A DNA stretch of 64,000 nucleotides from Mycosarcoma maydis (taxonomy: Eukaryota; Basidiomycota; Ustilaginomycetes; Ustilaginales), in contig NC_026499.1 of the NCBI RefSeq assembly GCF_000328475.2, positions 62,001-126,000 on the forward strand, written 5' to 3'. Within the stretch, counting starts at the first letter, position 1. The number at the start of each line of letters is the position of its first letter. Shown piece by piece: positions 22,918 through 32,138 of the stretch. Below the pieces are notes generated by a model. That model saw nothing but the letters and a program-made list of their open reading frames with translations. It was not told the DNA's origin and ran no database searches. The translations under genes were made by a program, and so were the position numbers.

Positions 22918-23196
22918 CACATCTGCGGCCGCTCTAATCTCATTAGCAATCAACAAGTACCCGAAAAATGAACAAGTCCTCAGCATGCGCTCGCCGTCTA
23001 CGTCTGTAGCAGACGCTGAGAACTACTGACCCATGCTCTGCCTACAGATCGTCCCTGGCCGCACCGATGCTCGCACAGCCGACCTTGCAGCACTTGTAAC
23101 ACCAGAATTCGCACAAATTTGCATTACTGTATGTCGTGTCGCTTGACGTCGAGGTAGAATGCACAGCAGTCGAAACCGAGTGTATGAGGATTGGCT

Positions 23197-23909
23197 TTAC
23201 TCTTCAGCGGCTTCGAGTTTGGCCTTTTTCAGTTGTGAGAGCTCGCGTTGTCTTCGAATAAAGCTGTGTTGTGGCCATCCGATAGCCAAAGTTACGTTAC
23301 ACGTCAGCAAAACGTTTGTGATTGCAAAGGAAGGAAGGAAGGAAGGAAGGAAGGAAGGAAGGAAGGAAGGAAGGAAGGAAGGGCACTTACTCGTCGTATT
23401 GACATTTCTCGTACGTGTGGCTACAATAAAGAGAAGCATGAGGTCGAGATGTCCAACGTTGTCAGTATGCACTATTCAAGCTAAAGGCAACAGCCTGTGT
23501 GGGCCGGCTCTTTGCAGCATCGGTAGCGTGGTTCGGCGGAATACCACAGCTGCTGTTGAGCTACTTGACGTGTGTTGCACGATTCGATCGCGAAACTCAC
23601 CGTTCGTCCTCGCACTTCCAGGGAGCGTACAGAGTCTGTTTCCTGCACTTGTTCAGCGGAATCAAGAGCCTGAATTGTCGTGATTCACCGAGGACGAGAA
23701 AGCCAAATAGTGTTGTCAGCTGTTGTTTCCTTTGCTTTTCTGCATGTCCATCACCTTGGTCGTCCAAAGTCGATCTGTTTTCTGCTATTCTCCTTCTTGG
23801 TCGACCTGCCGACGGCGTGGAAAACGTACGCAGAGCACTGGTCGCGGTAGCCCAGAGGCAATCGCGCGGCATTAGCCTCTTGCACAGAAGCGGTATGTGT
23901 GTCGGCCAT
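23197..23909 (-). CDS. NDUFB7: NADH:ubiquinone oxidoreductase B18 subunit (NDUFB7)
   Basis: No single long ORF shows this gene; I assembled four exons on the minus strand: 23830-23909, 23601-23669, 23391-23420 and 23197-23263 (246 nt, 81 residues). Donors are GTACGT, GTGAGT and GTAAGT plus matching AG acceptors. Joining them rebuilds the twin CX9C motif of complex I B18: RDQC-x9-C followed by WKC-x9-C, then QYDDFIRRQRELSQLKK. Exactly nine residues lie between the cysteines of both pairs only after splicing, which strongly supports the model. The protein is an accessory subunit of the membrane arm, imported by the Mia40/Erv1 disulfide relay of the intermembrane space (family knowledge). It is intron-rich for this genome, and intron 3 is largely a GGAA microsatellite. 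It is divergent from KGD4. Confidence 0.92.
23329..23380. repeat. GGAA microsatellite in NDUFB7 intron 3
   Basis: Thirteen perfect GGAA units inside the 127-bp intron 23264-23390; on the transcribed strand it is a CTTC pyrimidine tract starting about 10 nt from the donor. Confidence 0.95.
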
Positions 23910-24597
23910 GGTGAATGCGGTGTCCGTGTGATGAATAACGGGGTTGTTGGGGAGTCGTCTTTCGATGTCGCCTTTGTGGTGGTGATCAGTAATGTCACAA
24001 GATTGGCGACCATGCAGACCAGGAGGTTGCCTCTCCAGCCGTTCCGTGTAGATCAATCACATTCACGATTGGAGATTTTCGTACGAAATTCGTGATTCGT
24101 GATTCGTGATTCGTGATTTCCTGGTCTCCATCGTGCATGCTCATCGCTCGTGCACGCTAAAGTGACTGTGCGAATGTACACTCTAACAGCTGCTTTCCTA
24201 TCTTCGCCATCGTGCATGTTAGCACGAAGCTTGGATCATCTAATTATCCGATTTAATCTTGAATCACGAAACTTGATGACGTTGAATTCACGATGTGATT
24301 TCCCTGACCGTTGACTCAAGCTTCGGTCGGAAAGAGCCGTTGTTGGAAGAACATTCAAGTGAGCAACGCTCCACGCCCTAAATCGTGAATCGTCTAATCG
24401 TGAATCGTGCGTGGATCGTGGATCCTTGAACCGTGAACACCGAACAGGCAAGTGAAAGCAGAGCGGCACAAATCGGGCCTTTGGCTTTTCAATCGACACT
24501 TTCTCCAAGCAGCTTCCTCATCGTTGGTCGATCTCCACTCCACCAACTTGGATTGCAACGCCATCCCCTTCTCTGCATTCCGATAGCACGAATCAGT
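23910..24597. promoter_or_regulatory. Shared divergent promoter, NDUFB7 / KGD4
   Basis: About 690 bp between the start codons of two nuclear-encoded mitochondrial proteins. It contains a four-copy ATTCGTG array (24088-24118) and further units around 24380-24420. No gene supported. Confidence 0.5.
24088..24118. repeat. Heptamer array, ATTCGTG x4
   Basis: Four head-to-tail copies of ATTCGTG in the NDUFB7/KGD4 intergenic region. Confidence 0.9.
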
Positions 24598-25180
24598 ATG
24601 TTGCGTACACTTGTTCGAAGAGCACACGTCCACAAGCCTGGATTCAGATTCCCGGATCGAAAGGCTCCCAAAGGTACGTCTACCCTTGCCCATCTCACCC
24701 CATCTCGCTCTTTCTCTCGTTCGTTGGTACCTTGAGATTACTCACTCCTGCTCCTCGCACCCTTTTGTCTCCCTCTTCACCCGTTGCAGAAGCCCATACA
24801 CCACACCCTCACCCAGCAGCGCCTTCCAACATCGTCTCGTCCTTCGATCACTTCCAAAAGGTGTTTGCTTCCGGTCCTCACTTCCATCCTGAAAAGCTAG
24901 AACAACCTTCTTCCTCTAACAGCGCCTCATCACCACGCTCAGGGAGCGGCAGTGGGCTGCTCGGAAATGTCGATATGAACGGTAGAGAGGTGGCCGAAGA
25001 TATCCATCTGTTGCCAGAGAGGTTCTGGAAGACACCGGCACTCGCTTTCTCGGACGCTGAGATGGAGGCCGTTATGGTAAGCTACGGTTCAAGGAAGGGA
25101 AAGAGAAGACGTGAGATCCATTGTGCTGATGATGCCATTTCGACTCTCGTACGCATTTACAGACTGGAGGAGCAAACTAA
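24598..25180 (+). CDS. KGD4: Alpha-ketoglutarate dehydrogenase subunit 4 (Kgd4/Ymr31, MRPS36-like)
   Basis: Three exons, 24598-24673, 24790-25076 and 25163-25180, giving 126 residues. Donors GTACGT and GTAAGC, acceptors TGCAG and TTACAG. The third exon supplies only six codons including the stop but restores the family ending: ERFWKTPALAFSDAEMEAVM followed by TGGAN, like the conserved '(S/T)GGA' tail. The N-terminus (MLRTLVRRAHVH) is a basic mitochondrial presequence, followed by KFRFPDRK-type and HTPHPHP sequence known from Kgd4. Kgd4 attaches the E3 component to the E1-E2 core of the 2-oxoglutarate dehydrogenase complex (family knowledge; earlier named a mitoribosomal protein). It would be missed by a simple ORF scan. 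It shares its promoter region with NDUFB7. Confidence 0.9.
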
Positions 25181-26412
25181 GGGTCTACCTATCACCCTCA
25201 CGTCACATCGAACGCTTTCTCATTTGCAATGCTTATATCATCGTACACCACACAGACAGCTTGACCGCACGCAGACAAGGCTTTACAGAAGCATCATCAT
25301 TCCACACTCTTCTCATTTGAACGCCGGCTGCCTCACCAAGCACGATAGAGCTTTCTACCTCGTTGAACTTTTCAGATCCTTTCCTCCCTCCTAGGCGCTT
25401 CCCTTCGCTCGATCCTTCGATCCTTCGATCCGATTCTCGCACTCGTCATTCGGGCCTGACCCGTCCCAACCACTGTCAGGCATGTTGCAAGGTGAACAGG
25501 GTATGGTTGAGTGCCACATCCTCTACCACAAGATCATCGAGCAACGTCTTCTGGACTCTCACACACTGCGTCAAGTGTTGGATTGCCAGTGCCTCGCACC
25601 AATGCTCATGCACTCCGTCTAATGAACGCTACCCGGCCGCATTAAAACTTCAATCACACGAGTCGCGGAAAGCGCGCGAGAAACGGAAACAGCTCGTTGG
25701 TTCCAAGTCAAGACACACATTGTGTGGCCGTGAATGTGCGCCGGTACCACGACGCCTACAAAACGTGAAACTCACTAACTTGGTGACTGTCTGCATTTCA
25801 ACCTGTGCATTCTTGTCCATAAGCAACCACAAGTCTCGATGTGCGAAAGCTTGCGCTCTGCGACAGTTTCCGCAGCCGCTTGAATCGTGTGGGGTGACAA
25901 TCACGAATGAGGATTTCTTGCACCAATCGGGTCGATCTAACGGATATTTTCGGGTGACTTGCTGCTATCTCCACCGTTTGGCTTGACACCAATGTGATGC
26001 TGACGTCTGAGGCCGCGCACCATTCCTCAGATGCTCAGCAAAGAACAAATCGCCGCCTGTATCGTGTTTTCTGCTAACCATCGTCTTGAACCCTGCGCCG
26101 CCTTCACAGCTCGATCTTGGGCCAGAGAGAGCCCACAATAAAAGTGAATGACGTTGACAAAGCCGTCCACGTTCGGCATTTACTACGAAACAGTCGTAAG
26201 TCGCTCAAAGTCAAGAGTCACGAATCGTGAATGTAACGAGCCAAGGTACGAGGCATCTCCGTGTTCCGATGGTTTTGTCAACCTAACAATTGGGAAATAG
26301 TGACCGGAACCCATGCACGATGCACGACATGCGCACAGACACCTGCTGCTACTGCTGCTACCGCTGCTGCTGCTTTTCGACTACCAACCGCAAACACGCC
26401 TTTCCCGGTTCG
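25181..26412. other. 1.2 kb between KGD4 and TLG2; splice-like signals, unresolved
   Basis: No gene can be assigned with certainty. There are several plus-strand intron-like units: branch-site plus acceptor before 25480 and 26031, a 50-bp intron candidate 26061-26110 (GTATCG, CTAAC, CACAG), and another at about 26197-26300 (GTAAGT, CTAAC, AATAG). Between them are short open pieces. An intron-rich gene or a multi-exon 5' leader of TLG2 would explain this. See the separate entry at 25482 and the finding. Confidence 0.4.
25482..25622 (+). CDS. Possible small ORF or exon, 46 codons
   Basis: ATG to TAA, 46 residues, preceded by an acceptor-like CTGAC...TGTCAG. Codon use is typical of neighbouring genes (mostly C/G third bases: CAC ATC CTC TAC CAC AAG ATC ATC GAG). 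It contains the helical segment HILYHKIIEQRLLDSHTLRQ. No family recognised. It could be the first exon of a spliced gene reaching toward 26200, or chance. Confidence 0.25.
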   Translation: MLQGEQGMVECHILYHKIIEQRLLDSHTLRQVLDCQCLAPMLMHSV

Positions 26413-27666
26413 ATGGCGACGAACTATCCCAGCGGATCGTCGTCAACGCCACCGCCGTACGTGGGCGGTGGCAGCACTGGTGTGGGCTCATCGAGCTCAG
26501 TACACCTCGGACAAGTCCGGTCTCGAACGCTTCTGTTTCTGTCGTACCGCGATTCTGCGGGGCCGTCGGTGCGTGGACGTTCTCGCACGGAAAACATATT
26601 CGATGCACCCTACACCGACGCTGATGATCCGCTTGGCTCGTCGTCGATGAACGCGGATACGGAAAACTTGCTGCCACGGCGGAGTCGAGAGGGACACGTT
26701 GCGCTCGCTGTGGATGACTCGGATTCGACATTGGCTCCGAAATGGCTCGATATTTCGGAAGAGGTAGATTCGCTGCTCGCGTCAATCCGACCGCGGATGG
26801 ACCAGCTCTCGCGCTTGCACGAGAAGCACCTTCGGCCTGGATTCACGGATAAATCCGCCGAAGAGAAGCAGATCGAATCAGTGGTACTTGAGATCACCAA
26901 GGATTTCCGTCGATGCTCGCGACTCGTGGCGGGACTCGCTTCATTTACCCAACATCTGATACGCGAGTCGAAGCGGAACGGCTCCAAACAAGCCAATGCT
27001 GTCACGGTACGCCAAATTGCGCTGGCTCAGAATGTGCAGACGGCATTGGCGACCAGAGTGCAGGATCTGAGTGGAGCGTTTCGCAAGCAGCAGACACTCT
27101 ACCTGAAACGAATGAAAGGGATGGAGGTGAGAGACCGAGACATCCGCGCGGCTCGAGGACTGGCGCCTCCGTCGCTCAAAGGAAAAGAACCCACGGACGA
27201 GTTCAGGGATAGCGAACTCGCGGTTCGCGAAGACATTGAGTTGTCGCGTGCCTCCCTGCTCGGCTCGTCGTCTACCTCAAATCTGCTCATGCTGCAACAA
27301 GACGCTTCAAGCCAGGACCATGAGATAGCACAACGCTCACGCGAAATCGACGAAATCGCCAAATCCATCCAGCAACTAGCACACCTGTTTGGCGATCTGC
27401 AAACGCTCGTTATCGACCAAGGCACTCTGTTGGACAGGATCGACTACAACGTCGAGCTTATGGACAGAGAGATGCATAGCGCTGTACGCGAGCTCGAGAC
27501 AGCCACCACGTATCAGAGACGCACCGGGAGGAGACAGTGCATTCTGTTCCTGTGCCTGCTGATCGCTCTGATGATCGCGCTCATTGTGATCAAGCCGTTC
27601 TGGAGGCTGTTTGCCTCCACACCCAAGTCGGATCCTCAGCCGAACCTCGACGTTGTACTGCGGTAG
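26413..27666 (+). CDS. TLG2: t-SNARE Tlg2 / syntaxin-16 type
   Basis: 417 residues from the ATG at 26413 (MATNYPSGSS). An N-terminal Ser/Gly linker precedes SRTLLFLSYRDSA, the conserved opening of Tlg2 proteins. The Habc bundle includes PKWLDISEEVDSLLASIRPRM and KDFRRCSRLVAG. The Qa-SNARE motif lies near residues 315-375 (REIDEIAKSIQQLAHLFGDL then LVIDQGTLLDRIDYN), with the central-layer Gln in VIDQG. A single C-terminal membrane anchor follows (LFLCLLIALMIALIVI). Tlg2 mediates fusion at the trans-Golgi network and early endosomes, usually regulated by the SM protein Vps45 (family knowledge). The frame is open upstream to 26290 but lacks family similarity there. It converges with PMT1, 231 bp apart. 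Confidence 0.92.
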   Translation: MATNYPSGSSSTPPPYVGGGSTGVGSSSSVHLGQVRSRTLLFLSYRDSAGPSVRGRSRTENIFDAPYTDADDPLGSSSMNADTENLLPRRSREGHVALAVDDSDSTLAPKWLDISEEVDSLLASIRPRMDQLSRLHEKHLRPGFTDKSAEEKQIESVVLEITKDFRRCSRLVAGLASFTQHLIRESKRNGSKQANAVTVRQIALAQNVQTALATRVQDLSGAFRKQQTLYLKRMKGMEVRDRDIRAARGLAPPSLKGKEPTDEFRDSELAVREDIELSRASLLGSSSTSNLLMLQQDASSQDHEIAQRSREIDEIAKSIQQLAHLFGDLQTLVIDQGTLLDRIDYNVELMDREMHSAVRELETATTYQRRTGRRQCILFLCLLIALMIALIVIKPFWRLFASTPKSDPQPNLDVVLR

Positions 27667-27897
27667 TCCTCTTTTGGCATTCACACTCAGTCCTTCATAT
27701 TCCACGTTCCGATCAAGCACCGAGCACCAACAAGCAAACCTTGAATAACTGGCAAAGAGTGATACGTGAGATTCCAGCACGAATTCAAAAGAGCAGCAAG
27801 TGTCCGAATTTTTGCAGAGAGCACCAAGATCAGAGGCAGACTTTTTTTTTATCAACGTTAACGTCGGGTCATTTGCACCGTGAGCGTTGGTTGCATG

Positions 27898-30768
27898 TTA
27901 CACGTCCTTGAGAATGACTTGTCGGTCTGCTTGTACCACATCGGCGGCTTCATGAGCCTCTTGATCGGCATGCTGGTCGAACTTGGCCTCTTGACTAGGC
28001 TCGGTCGGCGGCGCTTCCAGCGTAGCACTCGACGCAGCGACGACCTCGGCGGTACCCTGCAACATGACATGCTCGATCTGTTGTTGATCCAAGCCTGCTG
28101 GATCCACATTAGGCGCATGTACTGAGCCGAGTCCAACCTTGTCTTTGACGTAATCCAAGTCGTGCTGCAGACCGTTTTTGAGGTGCTGGATCGCTTCGGC
28201 TGCCGATGATTGCATGGCTCGGATGGGCACCTGATCAAAAGCGTGTCGTCCAGGTTCCGCCGCCACGCCGCCTGCATCGTGCGTCGAATTGAGTGCTAGT
28301 GCCGCAACCGGATGCGCCTTGTTCTTGTTGATCGCCCAATCCAATGTCTGCACGCTGGGCGGATAGTTTTGGAACTCGACCAGATCGCGCGGGAACTCGG
28401 CACAGTTGAAATCCCACGCTTTCCTCCACCTCGCCTTTTCGCATGCTGCCAACGTCCAATCTGATCCATATGTCAGCGCACTGTACCGCACAAATCCGGC
28501 GAGCACTACCAGAGTAGCGAGCAGACCAGCCACCAGACGGAAGCGGCGTCGAAGCGTCGAGGTGGCGAAATCAAACACGACGGCAAGCAGGAGGATGGAA
28601 AAGTACAACGCGGGCAGGTAGTGGTGCAGGAAGAGTTGTCGGTTCATCAGGAAAAACGGAAGGTAGTGCAACGCCCACCCGAGCACGAGAAAGCCGCACG
28701 TCTGATCGTAAAAGCGCACGCGACTATCCTTGAGATCGTTGTAGCCGCGTTGAGCTCGAAGCATCAGCACACCTCTAGCGCCCAAGTAGGCGAGCACAGA
28801 GCCGAACGCGCTCCACCAGACGATCGGATTACCGATCAGGTAAATCTGACGGTGATCTTTGGTCCAAAAGTTGATGCCGCGCTTGAGCATAGGCCATGTC
28901 CCTGGACGCGAATCGTAGGCATGCCTGTCTGTCAAGCCGGCATTGGTCTCCCACATGACGCTTTGAAGTTCCCAAAATCGTTCCAGGAAGCTCGGCCGAC
29001 GATAGTTGACCAAGTCTGGCTGCGTTTCAGGAGAGATGAGCGGATGCGTATTCGTCTCGACGTACCAGAGCGAGTTGGGCATGGTCGGGTTCTTGTTACA
29101 CGTCACCTCCTGCTGACCGAACCCCCAATCGGGAAGCGTCACTTTGTGCGAGAAGAGGTAGCAGCCGGTGAGCGTGTGTCTCAGCCTGAAGTGCGTCCGG
29201 AGCGCGCGAACACGCGTCGACGAATAAGGGTCCGACTTGTCACCGGCAACAATCTCGACGTGAAAGTTGTCGTTGGCATCACCACCAAAGCCTTCGAAGC
29301 CGTAGGCGGTGACTTCGTTCTGATAGTCACTTTCGGTGACTGGAGGACGGTTGGTGTCGTGACTGTGGAGACGCTTGTCGGTGGTTTTGTGGATCAGACG
29401 AATCTCCATGCCGTGAGTGAGGTAGCGAATGGGTGGCTGATGCCAGCGCGACACCTCGTCCTCGGGTCGAAGCGGATGGCCCTTGTCGTCCAACTTGGGT
29501 GCAGCGTCCTCGGGACCGGGCGCTTTGACGATGAGCCAGTCGTTGTTGTCGTCGGAATGCGGGTAGAGCGTGATCTGCTGCTGTTGACTTCCAGCCGGGT
29601 AGGTGGCGACGTGCGAGTGAAGGTAGCCGCCCTGGGTGTTGAGATGCTTGATCGAGACGGTGGAGCCGAGCGCGACGTCTGCATACGTGTCTTGCATTTG
29701 GTGGCCGTGCAGCGTGTGCTGGAAAGCACTGCTCATGAACGGGTCACCTTCGCCGCTGCGCCAAAGCAAGCCGAGATGGATGCCAAAGCTCACGAGGTAG
29801 ACGAGCATGGGCAAGCTGATGAGGCAGATGGCGCGTGCGCAAAAGTGACGCGCAACCACGCGCACCGGCTGACGGACGTCGCCTAGATGCTCCCACAGCT
29901 GTGCAATGACAGAGATGCCGAGGGTAGCAATCGTAAACAGGCCGACCCACTTTGAGCTCGCGACGGCACCCAAGCTGAGACCAGTGAGCGAAAGAAGCGC
30001 CCACCACTTTGTGGAGAAAGGAGAACGCTTCTCCTCGTTGCAAAACGCGACCCAGAAGTAGACGGTGAGCGCGGTGAAAAAGACGAGGATGGAATCGAGC
30101 AGGATGAGACGACTCTGTGTGGTGAGCGCGTTGTCAAAGAGGACAAAGATGGCACCGAGAGTCGCCGTGGAAGCTCGGAGAGAAAGGCCGCGCAGGGTGA
30201 GATAGGCGAGAGGAACGGTGGCGACGCCGAGGAGCGCATTGAGGCCGCGCATCATGACATACGGTACAGGGGTATCCTTGCCGTGCAGATACTCGCGACC
30301 GATATCCTTAAAGTCAAAGTCGCCGTTGAAGCCACCGAGCCAGGCGGCAAACGTGATAAGCAGCTTGGCAAGCGGAGGATGGACGTCCATGAAGAAGCGA
30401 CCATGAATGTATTTGGAAGCGAAGCCACCAAAGTGAACCTCGTCAAAGACGACGCTGGAAGGCTGGCCTAGCTTGTGCATGCGGACGATGAGAGCGACGA
30501 TGACAAGTGCAGCGATGAGACGATGCTCCTTTTTGGAGACGACGTTGGTGGCAGCTGCAGATGCACCTGGTTGAGCACCGATACCAAGACCGAGACCGGT
30601 ACCGTGTGACGGTGCTTTGGATTGCGAATAGAGTTTGGGAGGCTTGGCTTGGACGGCATCGCTGCTGGAATCGATATGGGTGCCGGCGGTGTAGAGAGAA
30701 GGCTTCTCGTCGGGATGGCCATGTTGTCTGGAGCGCATGCTGCCCGCTGTCTGGCCTACCGACGCCAT
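27898..30768 (-). CDS. PMT1: Dolichyl-phosphate-mannose protein O-mannosyltransferase, Pmt1 type
   Basis: 956 residues from the ATG at 30768. The catalytic N-terminal region carries PSSVVFDEVHFGGFASKYI with the essential Asp-Glu pair and DVHPPLAKLLITFAAWLGGF, both closest to the PMT1 subfamily as I recall it. About ten membrane segments flank a luminal loop with MIR repeats (YLHSHVATYPAGSQQQQITLYPH; later NDFHVEIVAG and FRLRHTLTGCYLFSH). The C-terminal membrane block ends near ILLLAVVFDFATSTL. About 120 more residues form a polar tail with many Ala and Glu, longer than usual. Pmt1 works in the ER membrane as a heterodimer with Pmt2-type partners and adds the first mannose to Ser/Thr of secreted proteins (family knowledge). 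The frame is open upstream to 31005 without homology. Confidence 0.93.
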   Translation of the reverse strand: MASVGQTAGSMRSRQHGHPDEKPSLYTAGTHIDSSSDAVQAKPPKLYSQSKAPSHGTGLGLGIGAQPGASAAATNVVSKKEHRLIAALVIVALIVRMHKLGQPSSVVFDEVHFGGFASKYIHGRFFMDVHPPLAKLLITFAAWLGGFNGDFDFKDIGREYLHGKDTPVPYVMMRGLNALLGVATVPLAYLTLRGLSLRASTATLGAIFVLFDNALTTQSRLILLDSILVFFTALTVYFWVAFCNEEKRSPFSTKWWALLSLTGLSLGAVASSKWVGLFTIATLGISVIAQLWEHLGDVRQPVRVVARHFCARAICLISLPMLVYLVSFGIHLGLLWRSGEGDPFMSSAFQHTLHGHQMQDTYADVALGSTVSIKHLNTQGGYLHSHVATYPAGSQQQQITLYPHSDDNNDWLIVKAPGPEDAAPKLDDKGHPLRPEDEVSRWHQPPIRYLTHGMEIRLIHKTTDKRLHSHDTNRPPVTESDYQNEVTAYGFEGFGGDANDNFHVEIVAGDKSDPYSSTRVRALRTHFRLRHTLTGCYLFSHKVTLPDWGFGQQEVTCNKNPTMPNSLWYVETNTHPLISPETQPDLVNYRRPSFLERFWELQSVMWETNAGLTDRHAYDSRPGTWPMLKRGINFWTKDHRQIYLIGNPIVWWSAFGSVLAYLGARGVLMLRAQRGYNDLKDSRVRFYDQTCGFLVLGWALHYLPFFLMNRQLFLHHYLPALYFSILLLAVVFDFATSTLRRRFRLVAGLLATLVVLAGFVRYSALTYGSDWTLAACEKARWRKAWDFNCAEFPRDLVEFQNYPPSVQTLDWAINKNKAHPVAALALNSTHDAGGVAAEPGRHAFDQVPIRAMQSSAAEAIQHLKNGLQHDLDYVKDKVGLGSVHAPNVDPAGLDQQQIEHVMLQGTAEVVAASSATLEAPPTEPSQEAKFDQHADQEAHEAADVVQADRQVILKDV

Positions 30769-32138
30769 GGTCAGATGAGGATAGTAGCTGACCTGAGCTA
30801 CGCGCGCTGTGTGGCAGAGATGAAAGGCAGGCCAAGACTCAAGTATGGGTGTTGCGGTGAAAACAGAGCGTTGGGCGTACCAGTGTTGCGTATTGTGCTG
30901 CCTCGAGTTAGAGGACAACAAGAAGGACGAGGTAGTTACCACGTAGTTACCACGTATGGCTCGGGTTGTGGGTGTCGCAACCAAGTTATCGGTGATGGCA
31001 TTCAATCACGAATGTTGGTGATTCACGATTCGTTCGTTGTTGGTGCGTGCGGCGTTGAGCCTCAACGAGAAGAAATCCAACAGTCGTGAATGACACGTGA
31101 TTCAGTTTCAGCTCGTTCGTGTCGCCAACCACGAACTCACGACTTGAGATTTACAGATTCACGATTCACGATTCACGATTCACGATTCACGATTCACGAT
31201 TCACGATTCACGATTCACGATTCACGATTCACGATTCACGATTCACGATTTTCACGATTCGTGTTAGAAAATGAAAAGGCAATGTTACGTCGCCCAAGCT
31301 ACTTTGCTTGGACAATCGCGAATACGCAAGTCACGAGTTTCGTGTTTTGGCGCGGTCACGGGTGTGTGTGTTGATATCGACGTCGTGACCGTGGCTGGAC
31401 AAGGTGGCTTGCTCGTCGCTTGCTATTCACATTGGATCTCGAGTAGAGACAGATTGCTGTTGCTGCTGCTGTGGCGGTACGATCCAGGTCGAGCGCTATT
31501 TGATTGGTTTGGTTTGTGCGGTGCGACCTGACCAAAGTATCATAGTGGATGCTTGTTGTGCCTGTTTTGAATTTCGCTCACGCTTGGTCACGATTCGTGA
31601 TTCGCTGCTTCGCTCGAAACGTTTTGTTTCAAGTTGTGAGTTGCGAGTGACTGACAGCAGATCGCGCTTAAGCATGTGAAATCCTGAATGCACATACATG
31701 TACGCCATTTACTTTTAATAATACAGCATAGTACAGCACAGTAACACTCACGACTCATGTGACTGCTGACCGTGTTCCGTGGCTGGCTGTTTTGGACATC
31801 AACCTCGTGGTGATTCGTGATTCACAATTCGGTGATTAGTGATTGACACAAATCGTGAATCGTGAATCCTTCACGCTTTCAGTCGTGAGTGGTTGCTATG
31901 GTCTTGCATCATCTCGATCCGTCCTTTTTGGTTCTGTAGCTGCTTCTGCTGACCTCCCTCATGCACGTCCGCACGCACCGAGCTGTACCACCATCCTCGT
32001 CTCCCTACGCTGCTCACTCCTTCCTTTGCCTCGATCGAGTGAGCGTGATAGTGATTGCATTGCAGCTACCTCTGTAGTCAATCCAAACAACCTCGTCGTT
32101 CAGCCTTAGCCCCGCACCTGCTCTACTAGCACACAAAA
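30769..32138. other. Divergent intergenic region PMT1 / lipase with the longest heptamer array
   Basis: About 1.4 kb between divergent start codons; no gene supported. The PMT1 side contains a duplicated CACGTAGTTAC motif near 30936-30955. The middle contains the 94-bp heptamer array at 31157-31250. The lipase side ends in a pyrimidine- and CA-rich leader before 32139. Confidence 0.55.
31157..31250. repeat. Heptamer array, ATTCACG x13
   Basis: Thirteen uninterrupted copies of ATTCACG (period 7), the longest such array in the window; it ends in a short inversion to ATTCGTG. Confidence 0.97.

Noticed and set aside
23050..23145. Exon-like piece after CTGAC..CTACAG downstream of CGI121 (IVPGRTDARTADLAALVTP)
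   Set aside because: CGI121 already ends with a family-typical C-terminus at 22917. No matching donor or homology was found, so an alternative last exon is only speculative.
28621..29886. 421-codon plus-strand frame
   Set aside because: Fully antisense to the confident PMT1 coding sequence; a by-product of GC-rich codon use.
31157..31250. CRISPR-like array
   Set aside because: Repeats are 7 bp, directly adjacent and without spacers, in a eukaryotic genome; it is a simple tandem repeat.
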